64,000 bases of DNA from Adhaeribacter rhizoryzae (GCF_008629685.1 NZ_VWSF01000003.1:62001-126000), one strand, 5' to 3'; positions 24,978 through 34,754 are shown, counted from the stretch's first letter. A program made the numbers and translations. Notes: generated by a model from the letters alone, not told the origin.

Positions 24978-27206
24978 ATGGATTACCTTAAATTACTGAA
25001 CGACTCTCAAAGACAGGCCGTAGAGCAAACCGATGGCCCAGTTATGATAATTGCGGGCGCCGGTTCCGGCAAAACCCGGGTACTTACCTACCGGATTGCC
25101 CACCTGATTAACAAAGGCGTAGATCCTTTTAATATATTATCGTTAACCTTTACGAATAAAGCGGCGAAAGAAATGCGCCAGCGGATAGAAAAGGTGGTGG
25201 GCGGCGAAGCCAAGAATATCTGGATGGGCACTTTCCACTCGGTATTTGCGCGCATTTTACGGGCCGAAGCGCCTAAAATTGGCTACCCCAGCAGCTTTAC
25301 CATTTACGACACCGACGACTCCAAAACCCTGATCCGGAATATTGTAAAGGAAATGGATTTGGACGATAAATTATACAAACCCGGTATGGTACTGGGCCGG
25401 ATTTCGGCGGCTAAAAATAAACTCATTTCGTGGCAGCAGTACAAGCAAGATCCTACCATTCAGGCCGACGACGAAGCAGCCTTGCGCCCGAAAATTGGTA
25501 AAATTTACGAAACGTACCAGAACCGCTGCTTTAAAGCTGGGGCCATGGATTTCGACGATTTGCTGTTTAACACCAATGTGCTTTTCCGCGACCACATAGA
25601 TGCCCTGAATAAATACCAGCATATATTTAAATACGTGATGGTAGATGAGTACCAGGATACCAACTACTCGCAATATTTAATAACGCGTAAGCTGGCGGCC
25701 AAAGACCGTAATATTTGCGTGGTCGGCGACGATGCCCAGAGTATTTATGCTTTCCGGGGGGCCGATATTCAGAATATTTTAAATTTTGAACGCGATTACC
25801 CGGAGTTGCAGGTTTTTAAACTGGAACAAAATTACCGCTCCACTAAAAATATTGTGCATGCGGCCAATTCGGTTATTAAAAACAACAAAGCCCAGCTTCG
25901 CAAAGACGTTTACACCGACAACGAAGAAGGTCCGCTGATTGAAGTAATTAAGGCCAACTCCGACAACGAAGAAGGCAAGCTGGTGGCCAATTCCATTTTT
26001 GAAGAAAAGATGAACAACCATCTTTCTTACGAAGATTTTGCCATTCTGTACCGCACCAATGCGCAAAGCCGGGCCATGGAAGAAGCCTTGCGGCGCATGA
26101 ATATTAAGTACCGAATTGTGGGGGGCTTATCGTTCTACCAGCGCAAAGAAATTAAAGATTTAATTTCGTACCTGCGTTTAACGGTTAACCACAACGACGA
26201 ACAAGCTTTGCGGCGGGTAATAAATTATCCTAAACGCGGTATTGGCGATACAACCATCGAGAAAATTATTGTTTCGGCCGACGAATCGAACCATACCATT
26301 TGGGAAGTGGTAAGCAATGCCAAGAGCTTTTTAACCGGGCGGGTTGCCGCTCCTATTGAGGATTTTGCCACCAAGATTAAAAGCTTTACTGTTATTGCCG
26401 AAACCAACGATGCCTTTGAAGCCGCCAAGCATATTGCCAAACAGTCGGGCATTATCGAAGATTTGTACGCCGATAAATCTATTGAAGGCGTAGCACGTTA
26501 CGAGAATATTCAGGAATTACTCAACGGTATAAAAGAATACGTTGACGACCCCGAGAAAGAAGATAAAAGCTTAGGCGCCTTTTTACAGGATATTGCCCTG
26601 GTTACGGATGCCGACACCAAGAAAGATGATAATGGCGAGTTTGTTACGCTCATGACCATTCACTCGGCCAAAGGTTTAGAGTTCCGAAACGTGTTTATCG
26701 TGGGCATGGAAGAAAATTTATTCCCCAGCCAGATGATGCTCACTTCCCGCGCCGATTTAGAAGAAGAACGCCGCTTGTTTTACGTGGCTATAACCCGGGC
26801 CGAAAAGAAATTAACCCTCTCCTACGCTACCAGCCGTTACCAATGGGGAAACCTGAGAGCCTGCGAAAAAAGCCGGTTTATTGATGAAATTGAACCTACT
26901 TTCCTTAACTTTCAATACGGCGAGGCAGCAAGCGCTTTTGATAAGGTATTAAAGAAAAAGAGCAACCTGGTTGCGCCCGCTCCTAAAAAAGTAAGTGCCA
27001 GCAATTATATACCGCCCACCGACTTTGTACCCAGCGATACATCCAACCTACAGGCCGGTATGCGCGTAGAGCATCCCAAGTTTGGGTTTGGTGTAGTGGC
27101 TAAAATGGATACCCAGGGCAACAGTACCAAAGCCATCATCGATTTTGAAGAAGCCGGCGAAAAAACCCTGCTCCTCAGTTTTGCCAAACTCCGGATACAC
27201 AGTTAG
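24978..27206 (+). CDS. pcrA: ATP-dependent DNA helicase PcrA/UvrD family
   Basis: 742 residues. A superfamily 1A 3'-5' helicase for repair and for displacing RecA or stalled polymerase. Motifs in order: Q motif LNDSQRQAVE, Walker A GAGSGKT (about 27-33), LTFTNKAAKEM, DEYQDTNYSQY, VVGDDAQSIYAFRGA, LEQNYRST, and later MTIHSAKGLEF and YVAITRA. The C-terminus (about 685-742) has the GMRVEHPKFGFGVV Tudor-like domain that in PcrA contacts RNA polymerase. The symbol pcrA is preferred over uvrD because of this tail; the difference is naming only. Confidence 0.94.
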   Translation: MDYLKLLNDSQRQAVEQTDGPVMIIAGAGSGKTRVLTYRIAHLINKGVDPFNILSLTFTNKAAKEMRQRIEKVVGGEAKNIWMGTFHSVFARILRAEAPKIGYPSSFTIYDTDDSKTLIRNIVKEMDLDDKLYKPGMVLGRISAAKNKLISWQQYKQDPTIQADDEAALRPKIGKIYETYQNRCFKAGAMDFDDLLFNTNVLFRDHIDALNKYQHIFKYVMVDEYQDTNYSQYLITRKLAAKDRNICVVGDDAQSIYAFRGADIQNILNFERDYPELQVFKLEQNYRSTKNIVHAANSVIKNNKAQLRKDVYTDNEEGPLIEVIKANSDNEEGKLVANSIFEEKMNNHLSYEDFAILYRTNAQSRAMEEALRRMNIKYRIVGGLSFYQRKEIKDLISYLRLTVNHNDEQALRRVINYPKRGIGDTTIEKIIVSADESNHTIWEVVSNAKSFLTGRVAAPIEDFATKIKSFTVIAETNDAFEAAKHIAKQSGIIEDLYADKSIEGVARYENIQELLNGIKEYVDDPEKEDKSLGAFLQDIALVTDADTKKDDNGEFVTLMTIHSAKGLEFRNVFIVGMEENLFPSQMMLTSRADLEEERRLFYVAITRAEKKLTLSYATSRYQWGNLRACEKSRFIDEIEPTFLNFQYGEAASAFDKVLKKKSNLVAPAPKKVSASNYIPPTDFVPSDTSNLQAGMRVEHPKFGFGVVAKMDTQGNSTKAIIDFEEAGEKTLLLSFAKLRIHS

Positions 27207-27216
27207 TAGCAAGTAT

Positions 27217-27327
27217 TTGGTAGCAGGTAGCAGGATTTTCAGCTTACTTAACTATAATATAAAATTAGTTAACCCTGGCCTATAATAATCTGCCAGAAAA
27301 TGCTTTTTATCAGATACCTGCTACCAA
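27217..27327. repeat. Inverted pair of pyrimidine/purine-biased repeats
   Basis: TTGGTAGCAGGTA (27217-27229) is perfectly complementary to TACCTGCTACCAA (27315-27327). Each lies in a longer run of variants of GGTAGCAGGTA. The 85 bases between are AT-rich and non-coding. It resembles other paired low-complexity repeats in this window at 57959-58240 and 61496-61636. Confidence 0.5.
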
Positions 27328-27350
27328 CTACCTGATACCAAAATTTTTCT

Positions 27351-27358
27351 TACCTTTG
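27351..27358 (+). promoter_or_regulatory. Putative -7 box of the DUF4290 gene
   Basis: TACCTTTG matches TAnnTTTG and lies 19 bases before the ATG at 27378. A -33 TTTG is not seen at 19 bases. Confidence 0.4.
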
Positions 27359-27377
27359 ATCGTTAAACTACCTCTAT

Positions 27378-28043
27378 ATGGTTGCTAATTCATCTTTTAA
27401 ACAGGAATTGTTGCTGCGCGAGTACGGCATCAATGTACAAAATATAGTAAAATACATTTTAACCGTTCCCGATAAAGCCGACCGCACCCGCTTGGCGCAT
27501 TTGCTGGTTAACCTGATGGCTAAGCTCAACCCGAGTATGCGCGAAATACAGGATTCACAGCAGAAATTCTGGAATCACTTATACGTAATGTCGGATGCGA
27601 AACTGGATGTGGACAGCCCTTTTCCGTTGAGCGCGATGGAGTACCTGAACGAAAAGCCTCAGCGCATGGAATTGCCAACCCAGGTTCCCAGCTACAAGCA
27701 TTACGGCAAAAATGTAGAGCATCTTATTCAGCGGGCAGTGCTACTCGAAAATCCCCAGGAACGCGAGAACGCCATTATTTCGATTGGCAAGCTCATGAAA
27801 ACGTTGTACAAGACTTACAACCGCGATAATATTACCGACGAAATTATTCTGAACAACTTACGGGAATTATCGAAAGGTAAATTGGATATGGATTTGGCTT
27901 ACGTAGAGGCCAACAACTTGTTCGATTCTAATGTAAAAGCTGGCGGCTCAGGCAATTATTCTAATCAACAGAATAACCAGCAGAATATGCAGCGCAAAAA
28001 GCAAAACCAGAATCAGAATCAGAACCAGCGCCGGAAACAGTAG
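27378..28043 (+). CDS. DUF4290 family protein
   Basis: 221 residues. The conserved part (about 10-190) begins LLLREYGINVQNIVKYI, contains the DRTRLAHLLVNLMAKLNP and PQERENAIISIGKLMK helices, and looks all-helical and cytoplasmic. From about residue 195 the protein ends in an Asn/Gln-rich low-complexity tail with basic residues (such as QRRKQ). DUF4290 is restricted largely to Bacteroidota and has no known activity. It commonly precedes murA, which follows here 161 bases downstream. Confidence 0.88.
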   Translation: MVANSSFKQELLLREYGINVQNIVKYILTVPDKADRTRLAHLLVNLMAKLNPSMREIQDSQQKFWNHLYVMSDAKLDVDSPFPLSAMEYLNEKPQRMELPTQVPSYKHYGKNVEHLIQRAVLLENPQERENAIISIGKLMKTLYKTYNRDNITDEIILNNLRELSKGKLDMDLAYVEANNLFDSNVKAGGSGNYSNQQNNQQNMQRKKQNQNQNQNQRRKQ

Positions 28044-28204
28044 GTTTTTACGGCTGGTAAAATAAGTTTCTGTTTATTAAAGCCGGCTTCTCCGCAATTT
28101 TTCTTCTGGCACAAAACGCTACTTTAAAGCAAAAGCAAGAACTAAAATTAGTTCGGGGCATTGCTTTAACTTAAAATTATTATTTAGAACTTAAATCGTA
28201 TTGA

Positions 28205-29512
28205 ATGGCCTCTTTTGAAGTTATAGGCGGCAATAAATTAAAAGGCGATATTCACCCACAGGGTGCCAAAAACGAAGCTTTACAAATTCTTTGTGCCGTT
28301 TTACTTACTGCAGAACCCGTTACCATTTCTAATATTCCCGACATCCGGGACGTAAACAAATTAATTGAATTATTAGCCGATTTGGGGGTTAAAGTTACCC
28401 GCGAGTCACCCGATACTTACACCTTTCAGGCCGACGATATTAACCTGGATTACCTGAAAACAGATTCTTACGTGGCGCAGGGGCGTGCCATTCGGGGTTC
28501 GGTTATGATTATGGGACCATTATTAGCCCGTTTTGGCACCTGCATGTTGCCTAAACCCGGCGGCGATAAAATTGGCCGGCGGCGCATGGATACCCATTTT
28601 ATTGGCTTACAGAAACTAGGTGCCACTTTTACCTACGATTCCCAGGATAGTTTTTTCCATATCCAAGCCCCAAACAAATTGAAAGGCACGTACATGTTGC
28701 TGGATGAAGCTTCCGTAACGGGTACAGCCAATATTGTGATGGGCGCTGTTCTGGCCGAAGGCATTACGACCATTTACAATGCAGCCTGCGAACCTTACCT
28801 GCAACAACTTTGCAAAATGCTTTGCCGCATGGGTGCTAAAATAAGCGGGGTTGGGTCTAATTTATTAACCATTGAAGGCGTTGAAAAACTGGGCGGTACT
28901 GAACACCGGATGCTCCCGGATATGATTGAGATTGGATCTTTTATGGGCCTGGCTGCCATGACTGGCTCCGAAATAACTATCAAAAATGCTCAGATTCACG
29001 AGTTAGGTATTATTCCGGACACTTTCCGGAGCTTGGGGGTTAAAATGGAATTTCACGGCGATGATATTTATTTACCGGCCCAGGACCATTACGAAATTGA
29101 CACCTACATTGATGGCAGCATCCTGACCATTGCGGACCAAATCTGGCCAGGCTTTACCCCCGACCTGATTAGTGTGGCGCTGGTAACGGCTACCCAGGCC
29201 AAAGGCACCGTACTCATTCATCAGAAAATGTTTGAAAGCCGCTTGTTCTTTGTAGATAAACTGATTGACATGGGAGCTCAGATTATTCTCTGCGACCCGC
29301 ACCGCGCTACCGTTATTGGCCAAAACCGCCAGGTACCGTTGCGGGGCATCAGCATGACTTCGCCGGATATTCGCGCCGGGGTAGCTTTATTAATTGCCGC
29401 TCTTTCTGCGGAAGGCCGCAGCATCATCGAGAATGTAGAGCAGATAGACCGTGGTTACCAGTACATAGATAAACGCCTGAATGCCATTGGCGCTGATATT
29501 AAAAGGCTATAG
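28205..29512 (+). CDS. murA: UDP-N-acetylglucosamine 1-carboxyvinyltransferase
   Basis: 435 residues. MurA transfers enolpyruvate from PEP to UDP-GlcNAc in the first committed step of peptidoglycan synthesis. Lys22-Asn23 in GAKNEALQIL and the Arg of YVAQGRAIRGSV fit the family. In the active-site loop the usual Cys of PGGC.IG is replaced by Asp121 (KPGGDKIGRRR). In other bacteria Asp at this site keeps activity and gives intrinsic fosfomycin resistance. The C-terminal GYQYIDKRLNAIGADI is typical. Confidence 0.95.
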   Translation: MASFEVIGGNKLKGDIHPQGAKNEALQILCAVLLTAEPVTISNIPDIRDVNKLIELLADLGVKVTRESPDTYTFQADDINLDYLKTDSYVAQGRAIRGSVMIMGPLLARFGTCMLPKPGGDKIGRRRMDTHFIGLQKLGATFTYDSQDSFFHIQAPNKLKGTYMLLDEASVTGTANIVMGAVLAEGITTIYNAACEPYLQQLCKMLCRMGAKISGVGSNLLTIEGVEKLGGTEHRMLPDMIEIGSFMGLAAMTGSEITIKNAQIHELGIIPDTFRSLGVKMEFHGDDIYLPAQDHYEIDTYIDGSILTIADQIWPGFTPDLISVALVTATQAKGTVLIHQKMFESRLFFVDKLIDMGAQIILCDPHRATVIGQNRQVPLRGISMTSPDIRAGVALLIAALSAEGRSIIENVEQIDRGYQYIDKRLNAIGADIKRL

Positions 29513-29536
29513 TTTTTATTAGCTTAAAGAATATTT

Positions 29537-29569
29537 AAAAACGCCTGGTATAAATAACCAGGCGTTTTT
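29537..29569 (+). terminator. Terminator after murA
   Basis: AAAAACGCCTGGT (29537-29549) pairs perfectly with ACCAGGCGTTTTT (29557-29569) across a 7-base loop. The T run follows. Confidence 0.85.
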
Positions 29570-29711
29570 CATTTTAAAGTGGTCTTCTGTTCTGTTTTCC
29601 GAATAAATATATAATTTTCTTTATGGATTTTACCTAAATCTGCGTCTTTCTAGTATAGCGCATCCTGGCCAGTACGCTCTGCTAAAATATTCACTTTAAA
29701 ATCCTAAGGTA

Positions 29712-30608
29712 ATGAAACTGCTTATTATTTTCGCCGCTATACTTTCCTTGTTCTGCCGCTGCCAAGCCAAACCAGAACCTCCTTCTGAAGGACAGTACAA
29801 AACCACTGATATAATATTTCCTTCTCCGCCACATAGACCTAAAAACCAGGAAGAACAATCTGAAATGGTGGCTTCGAGCCCAAGGTACGATGCGGAAACA
29901 TACAAAGTTGAATTAGCGGAACCATCTCTATTTCCGGCAAAAGTAATTCGCCACGCTTATTTGCGCCTGCAAGTAAAAGATTATGCTGCTAGCACCAAAG
30001 CCTTAAACAACTACATTGCGCACTGGAAAGCCTTTATTTCAAACGCTGAAGAAGATAGAGCTAGTGGTACTTTAGAAAACAGTTTAACCATAAGAGTAAC
30101 CGACGACAACTTCGAACCATTGGTGCAGGATTTACTAAAGGAAAGCGATTACCTGGAACAAAAAACAATAACCTCTAAAGACGTTACGGAAGAATGGTTA
30201 GATAATGATACGCGACTAAATAGCCGGAAAAAAGTAGAGGAGCGTTACCTGGCATTACTAGCCAGGGCCAAAAACGTAAAAGAGATTTTGGCCATAGAAT
30301 CAGAACTTAGAACTATTCAGGAAGAAATTGACGCAGCAGCAGCCAAACAGCAGTATTTACAAAACCAAGTAGCCTTTAGCACAATTACCCTGGATTATTT
30401 CCAGACTACTTCCCCAACCATCTCTCCGGACAACAGCTTGACAAAAAGAATTTTGCAAGCCCTGATAGCTGGTTGGGATGGTACGGTAGCGGCTTTAATA
30501 TTACTTATACAACTATGGCCTATTGCTTTGTTAATTACATTGCTGGTAACGCTTTACCTTAAATTTAAGAAGTCCAGATTTTCGGTAATTAATACTCCTC
30601 ACCTGTAG
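29712..30608 (+). CDS. DUF4349 family membrane lipoprotein
   Basis: 298 residues. An N-terminal signal peptide ends in a lipobox-like LFCRC (about residues 13-17). The central domain (about 75-240) fits DUF4349: RHAYLRLQVKDYAASTKALN, then LTIRVTDDNFEPLV, then a long coiled-coil pair (about 165-225, SELRTIQEEIDAAAAKQQYL) and a beta strand VAFSTITLDY. A C-terminal membrane helix (about 258-285) and a basic tail anchor it. No enzymatic role is known to me. Confidence 0.82.
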   Translation: MKLLIIFAAILSLFCRCQAKPEPPSEGQYKTTDIIFPSPPHRPKNQEEQSEMVASSPRYDAETYKVELAEPSLFPAKVIRHAYLRLQVKDYAASTKALNNYIAHWKAFISNAEEDRASGTLENSLTIRVTDDNFEPLVQDLLKESDYLEQKTITSKDVTEEWLDNDTRLNSRKKVEERYLALLARAKNVKEILAIESELRTIQEEIDAAAAKQQYLQNQVAFSTITLDYFQTTSPTISPDNSLTKRILQALIAGWDGTVAALILLIQLWPIALLITLLVTLYLKFKKSRFSVINTPHL

Positions 30609-30651
30609 GTTGATTCAACCTTAAATTACTGTCTACAAAATTCATTTAAAG

Positions 30652-30675
30652 AGCATCTGCGTTTCGGGTGCTTTT
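30652..30675 (+). terminator. Weak terminator after the DUF4349 gene
   Basis: AGCATCT pairs with GGGTGCT (with wobble pairs) around a short loop, followed by TTTTTGCTTTT. It is the only hairpin in the gap before the leftward acyltransferase-like gene. Confidence 0.5.
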
Positions 30676-30770
30676 TGCTTTTAAATTGCGGATTGGTCAT
30701 GATTTCAATTGCTTCTTGCCTCGCAATATTTATACAAAATAGCTACCGGTGCTGGTTAATTGCCCATATT

Positions 30771-31892
30771 TTATACCCGCACATAAATTTTCTTTTTATC
30801 GAGCAGATAACCAACCAGCCAACAGCACAACATAAAAGCTATGGCAAATAAGAATGAGCCAATATGATTTCCTAGCGGCATAAATAAACGCCGGTAAGTA
30901 GCTTCATACAAGCTTATATCTCCTACCCGAAAGAAATGCATTAAGATAGCCCCAACCTCCGACAACAAATAAATAAATAATGGATTACGGCCAAACACTT
31001 TAAAAAAGTAAGTCCAGTTGGTTTTATGCAGCATTTCTATTACGTACACCAATATGCCTAATAATATGCAATCTAAGCCAACCGTTAAGGTTACAAAAGA
31101 ACTGGTCCATAACTTTTTGTTTACCGGAAATATTAAGTCCCAGGCGTAAGACACTGCCAGTAACAGACAGCCAATGAGCAGCAATTTGGCTAAGGCCTCA
31201 AACGTACTTCCTTGCTTTTGTAAAAAATAGCCAATCGCGAATCCGGCCGTTACGTTGGCTACCGCCGGCAAGGTACTTAACAAGCCTTCCGGATCAAAAG
31301 GTACTCCTTCGCCCATGTATAAATGCTCTGCCCCTACCAGCCAGGTATCGAGTTTTAGTACGGCATTACCGTGCAAGGTTAATTGGGCTCCCGGCTCACC
31401 AAATAGTAACAGCAAAACCCAGTACAGGAACAACCCAACTACCGATACAATCAAAGCTCTTTTCCAGTTGAGGTAATAAATCAGAAGTGCAGCAATGCCG
31501 TAAGCCAAAGCAATTCGTTGCAAAACGCCAAAAATGCGGGTAGTGCCAATAGGGTTAAAAACTAATTGTTGCTGCTCCCAATGCACAAACGGAAACCAAT
31601 ACATCAGGTAACCCAGTAAAAAAATAATAAAAGTACGTTTAAATATTTTACCTAATACCTGGGTTTGGTTAAGCGCCTGTAAACGAGGCATCACAAAGCT
31701 CATGGCATTGCCAACCGCAAATAAAAACGACGGAAATACCAAATCGGTGGGCGTAAAACCGTGCCACTTCGCGTGATGCAACGGGCCAAAAGTGGTAGCA
31801 CCATTACCAGGCGTATTTACAATAATCATAAAGCAAACCGTCATGCCGCGGAATACATCCAGGGCTGTAAATCGTTGGTTTGATAAAGCCAT
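30771..31892 (-). CDS. Multi-pass membrane protein of the DUF5009/HGSNAT acyltransferase-like family
   Basis: 373 residues with about ten membrane helices. The start RFTALDVFRGMTVCFMIIVN and the following HAKWHGFTPTDLVFPSFLFA are diagnostic for the family that includes human heparan-alpha-glucosaminide N-acetyltransferase and bacterial NagX-like proteins. The His in the first loop (HHAKWHG) is the likely catalytic region by analogy. It probably acts on a sugar or polysaccharide substrate at the inner membrane; which one is not shown. It stands alone, with about 250 gene-free bases upstream. Confidence 0.85.
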   Translation of the reverse strand: MALSNQRFTALDVFRGMTVCFMIIVNTPGNGATTFGPLHHAKWHGFTPTDLVFPSFLFAVGNAMSFVMPRLQALNQTQVLGKIFKRTFIIFLLGYLMYWFPFVHWEQQQLVFNPIGTTRIFGVLQRIALAYGIAALLIYYLNWKRALIVSVVGLFLYWVLLLLFGEPGAQLTLHGNAVLKLDTWLVGAEHLYMGEGVPFDPEGLLSTLPAVANVTAGFAIGYFLQKQGSTFEALAKLLLIGCLLLAVSYAWDLIFPVNKKLWTSSFVTLTVGLDCILLGILVYVIEMLHKTNWTYFFKVFGRNPLFIYLLSEVGAILMHFFRVGDISLYEATYRRLFMPLGNHIGSFLFAIAFMLCCWLVGYLLDKKKIYVRV

Positions 31893-32145
31893 AAAGCAGG
31901 ATTTAGGAAATATACCGTTGTTAATATCCGGATTAAGTAAACAGCTCCGGCCCTTCTAAATATATAGAAAAGTTAAGTTTTTCCAGCTATTTAGTTTTAA
32001 CTGGTGTTAAAACTTTATGCCAATTATAAATTAAGTTTACTTAAACGCGCTGCGGCGAAAACCAGAGCTGTTTTACTAAGAATTGGGCTTTAATAATATT
32101 TTACGGATACCAATACCAAAGCGCGCTTTGCTGCTAATTACCTAT

Positions 32146-33306
32146 TTATTGCTTTTTACTGCCCCTATACAATTCAAATTTTAAGAGCCGACATTCAATG
32201 GCGCCATTATACAACGGAATACGGCGCGAAGTGCGCAGGCCAATATGTTTGGCGGCCTCCAGGTTGCCGGTAAACACATAAGCATCGTAACCCGAAAAAT
32301 TTGATTTAAAGGTATCGCCTATAGTTTTATATAATTGATTGATGCTTGCTTCATCGGTTCCCAAACGTTCGCCGTAGGGTGGGTTTAGCATTACTACGCC
32401 CCTGTCGCCAATGGCTTGGGCTTCGCGAAAATCGCGCACGCGCACCCGTATTTCGTCTTCCAATCTGGCCTGGGTAATATTGTTGCGGGCAGCTTCAATG
32501 TAATCTTTGTCTATATCAGAGCCAATTATTTCCAGATCTGCTTCGGGCAAACGCTTGGCTTGGGCCTCGGCAACTAAAGCATCGTATAGGTTTTGGTCAA
32601 AATCGGGCCACTGGCTAAAGCCAAAACTATTTTGCCGGTATAAGCCGGGTGCAATATTATAGGCAATCATAGCTGCTTCTATTAACAAAGTACCCGAACC
32701 GCACATGGGATCTATAAAAGGCGACTGCCGATCCCAGCCGGATAATAATATTAAACCCGCTGCCAATACTTCGTTCAGGGGTGCCACGTTGGTTTGAATG
32801 CGGTAACCCCGCCGGTGCAGCGAGTCGCCGGAAGCATCGAGGGCCAACGTTAATTGGTTTTCGTGCATGTGCAGGTTCAGCCGGATATCGGGCCGGGTAA
32901 CATCTATGTCGGGCCGCCGTCCGGTTTTATGCCGAAACTGATCGACAATGGCATCTTTGGTAAGCTGCGACAAAAACAAAGAATGCTGAAAAGTTGATTT
33001 GCTCACAACGGCGTTTATGGCAAAAGTCTGATCCAGGCTTAAATAATCCTGCCACCGGATGCGGCTTACTTTGCGGTATAAATCTTCTTCATCGCGCACG
33101 TAAAAAGAAGCAAAAGGTACCAATAGCCGGATAGCCGTACGGCACCAAATATTGGCCGCGTACAACAACCGCTTATCACCGGTAAACTCCACGGCCCGGG
33201 TTGCAACTTTTACGTTTTGGGCGCCTAGCTGCCGGAGTTCTTCGGCCAATATTTCTTCCAGGCCAAATTGTGTAGTAGCAATAATTTCAAAAAAATTGTT
33301 TTTCAT
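32146..33306 (-). CDS. THUMP-domain class I RNA methyltransferase (RlmL N-terminal/YpsC-like)
   Basis: 386 residues. An N-terminal ferredoxin-like and THUMP region (about 1-155; FFEIIATTQFGLEEILAEEL) binds RNA. The methyltransferase domain follows, with motif I-type PMCGSGTLLIEAAMIAYN and the catalytic motif MLNPPYGERLG, the [ND]PP[YF] of N2-guanine methyltransferases. The best guess is guanine-N2 methylation of 23S rRNA (G2445 in E. coli numbering). E. coli RlmL carries a second RlmK domain that is absent here, so this is the short, YpsC-like form. Confidence 0.87.
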   Translation of the reverse strand: MKNNFFEIIATTQFGLEEILAEELRQLGAQNVKVATRAVEFTGDKRLLYAANIWCRTAIRLLVPFASFYVRDEEDLYRKVSRIRWQDYLSLDQTFAINAVVSKSTFQHSLFLSQLTKDAIVDQFRHKTGRRPDIDVTRPDIRLNLHMHENQLTLALDASGDSLHRRGYRIQTNVAPLNEVLAAGLILLSGWDRQSPFIDPMCGSGTLLIEAAMIAYNIAPGLYRQNSFGFSQWPDFDQNLYDALVAEAQAKRLPEADLEIIGSDIDKDYIEAARNNITQARLEDEIRVRVRDFREAQAIGDRGVVMLNPPYGERLGTDEASINQLYKTIGDTFKSNFSGYDAYVFTGNLEAAKHIGLRTSRRIPLYNGAIECRLLKFELYRGSKKQ

Positions 33307-33486
33307 GCTGTTCCGGTACAGATGCGGTTAATATTTGTGGTTCAAACTTAAAGCAAAATTGTGATTACGCATATATTTAAATTTCCTCTTATTCGGAATA
33401 AAATTTAAATATTTATCTTAACGCCAGGTGCGCCAAAGCAGCCGTTAATATTTAAATAATTTAACCCTACTGGCAGGTTTTGTGCT

Positions 33487-33494
33487 TATTTTTG
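33487..33494 (+). promoter_or_regulatory. Putative -7 box of murB
   Basis: TATTTTTG matches TAnnTTTG, 21 bases before the murB ATG. A -33 box at 19 bases is not evident. Confidence 0.35.
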
Positions 33495-33515
33495 TGTTTA
33501 GGTAAAAACCACCAG

Positions 33516-34532
33516 ATGAATTTACAACTTAATTATTCGCTTAAAAACCTGAATACGTTTGGCATAGATGTGGTTGCCCGGCAATTTGCCAGCTTTAAGA
33601 ATGTAGCCGAGTTGCAGGAATTGCTTAATAACCCCGAAATAGATAAAAATAATTTATTGGTACTGGGCGGCGGCAGCAACGTTTTATTTACCCAAAATTA
33701 CGACGGCACGGTGCTGCAAAACTTAATCGGGGGCATACATATTATTTCAGAAACCGACGAAGATGCTTTGGTAGAAGCTGGTGGTGGCGTAAGCTGGCAC
33801 GATTTGGTTTTGTTTTCGATTGATAAAAATTTGGGTGGCCTTGAGAATCTTTCGCTAATACCGGGTACGGTTGGGGCAGCACCTTTGCAAAATATTGGTG
33901 CGTACGGCGTAGAGTTAAAAGATGTATTTCAGAGTTTAGAAGCGGTAGAAATAAGTACGGGAGCCGTAACTACCTTTGATGCCGAAAAATGTGGCTTTGG
34001 TTACCGCGAAAGTATATTTAAAAGAGAGCTTAAAGGAAAATATATTGTTACGCATGTTACCTTGCAGTTAAGCAAAAAGCCGGTTTTTAATACTACTTAC
34101 GGCGCCATTAAGAGCACGTTAGAGGCCATGCAGGTAAAAGAAATTACGCTTAAAGCCTTGAGCGATGCCGTTATTGCTATCCGGCAAAGCAAACTACCTA
34201 ACCCGGTGGTTATTGGCAATGCCGGCTCTTTTTTTAAAAACCCGGAAATATCGCCCGACCAGTTTGCGGCTTTACAAGCACAATACCCCAATATTCCGAG
34301 TTACCCGGCGGCCCACGGCAATATTAAAGTACCAGCCGGCTGGCTGATTGAGCAATGCGGCTGGAAAGGGAAAATAATAAATAATTACGGCGTGCATAAA
34401 GATCAGGCCCTGGTACTGGTAAATTACGGCGGTGCCGAAGGCAACCAAATTCGGGCGCTGGCTTACGAAATAATAGAATCGGTAAAGCAAAAATTTAACA
34501 TAACGCTGCACCCCGAAGTAAATATTATTTAA
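33516..34532 (+). CDS. murB: UDP-N-acetylenolpyruvoylglucosamine reductase
   Basis: 338 residues from ATG 33516; an upstream non-ATG start in the same frame is unlikely. MurB, a flavoprotein, reduces the MurA product to UDP-MurNAc. Type I features are seen: the FAD-binding LLVLGGGSNVLFT and PGTVGAAPLQNIGAYG, the Tyr-Arg of GFGYRESIFKR, the catalytic Ser in GNAGSFFKNP and the Glu in LHPEVNII at the C-terminus. murA is in the same window but 4 kb away in another transcript. Confidence 0.95.
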   Translation: MNLQLNYSLKNLNTFGIDVVARQFASFKNVAELQELLNNPEIDKNNLLVLGGGSNVLFTQNYDGTVLQNLIGGIHIISETDEDALVEAGGGVSWHDLVLFSIDKNLGGLENLSLIPGTVGAAPLQNIGAYGVELKDVFQSLEAVEISTGAVTTFDAEKCGFGYRESIFKRELKGKYIVTHVTLQLSKKPVFNTTYGAIKSTLEAMQVKEITLKALSDAVIAIRQSKLPNPVVIGNAGSFFKNPEISPDQFAALQAQYPNIPSYPAAHGNIKVPAGWLIEQCGWKGKIINNYGVHKDQALVLVNYGGAEGNQIRALAYEIIESVKQKFNITLHPEVNII

Positions 34533-34574
34533 GCAATATTGCCTCTTAAACTGTTTTACCAAGTCTCATTTGCG

Positions 34575-34681
34575 CGCCAGTTTGTAACTGGTGTGTTTGA
34601 TGAAAGGAAGTTTCCACTTCCGGCCAGTTTAAAACTGGCCATTATTAATAGGCACAAGTTACGCTTCGCTAAACTTGCGCC
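34575..34681. repeat. Cluster of three short palindromes
   Basis: Between murB and mutS2, three hairpin-forming units follow each other: 34575-34593 (CGCCAGTTTGTAACTGGTG), 34622-34640 (GGCCAGTTT and AAACTGGCC, perfect) and 34651-34681 (GGCACAAGTT with AACTTGCGCC). The first two share the CCAGTTT core. They look like a repeated palindromic family rather than coding sequence. Confidence 0.5.
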
Positions 34682-34711
34682 AGCTAAAAATATTCCTCAG
34701 AAAGAAGGTAT

Positions 34712-34754
34712 AAAATAAATGGCTTCCCTAATAATCAAGGAAGCCATTTATTTT
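34712..34754. terminator. Bidirectional terminator between murB and mutS2
   Basis: AAAATAAATGGCTTCC (34712-34727) is perfectly complementary to GGAAGCCATTTATTTT (34739-34754), an 16-bp stem with an 11-base loop. It separates the convergent genes. Confidence 0.8.

Noticed and set aside
28500-28560. MurA Cys113 as the missing catalytic Cys
   Set aside because: It lies before the PGG loop and is not at the catalytic position, which is taken by Asp121.
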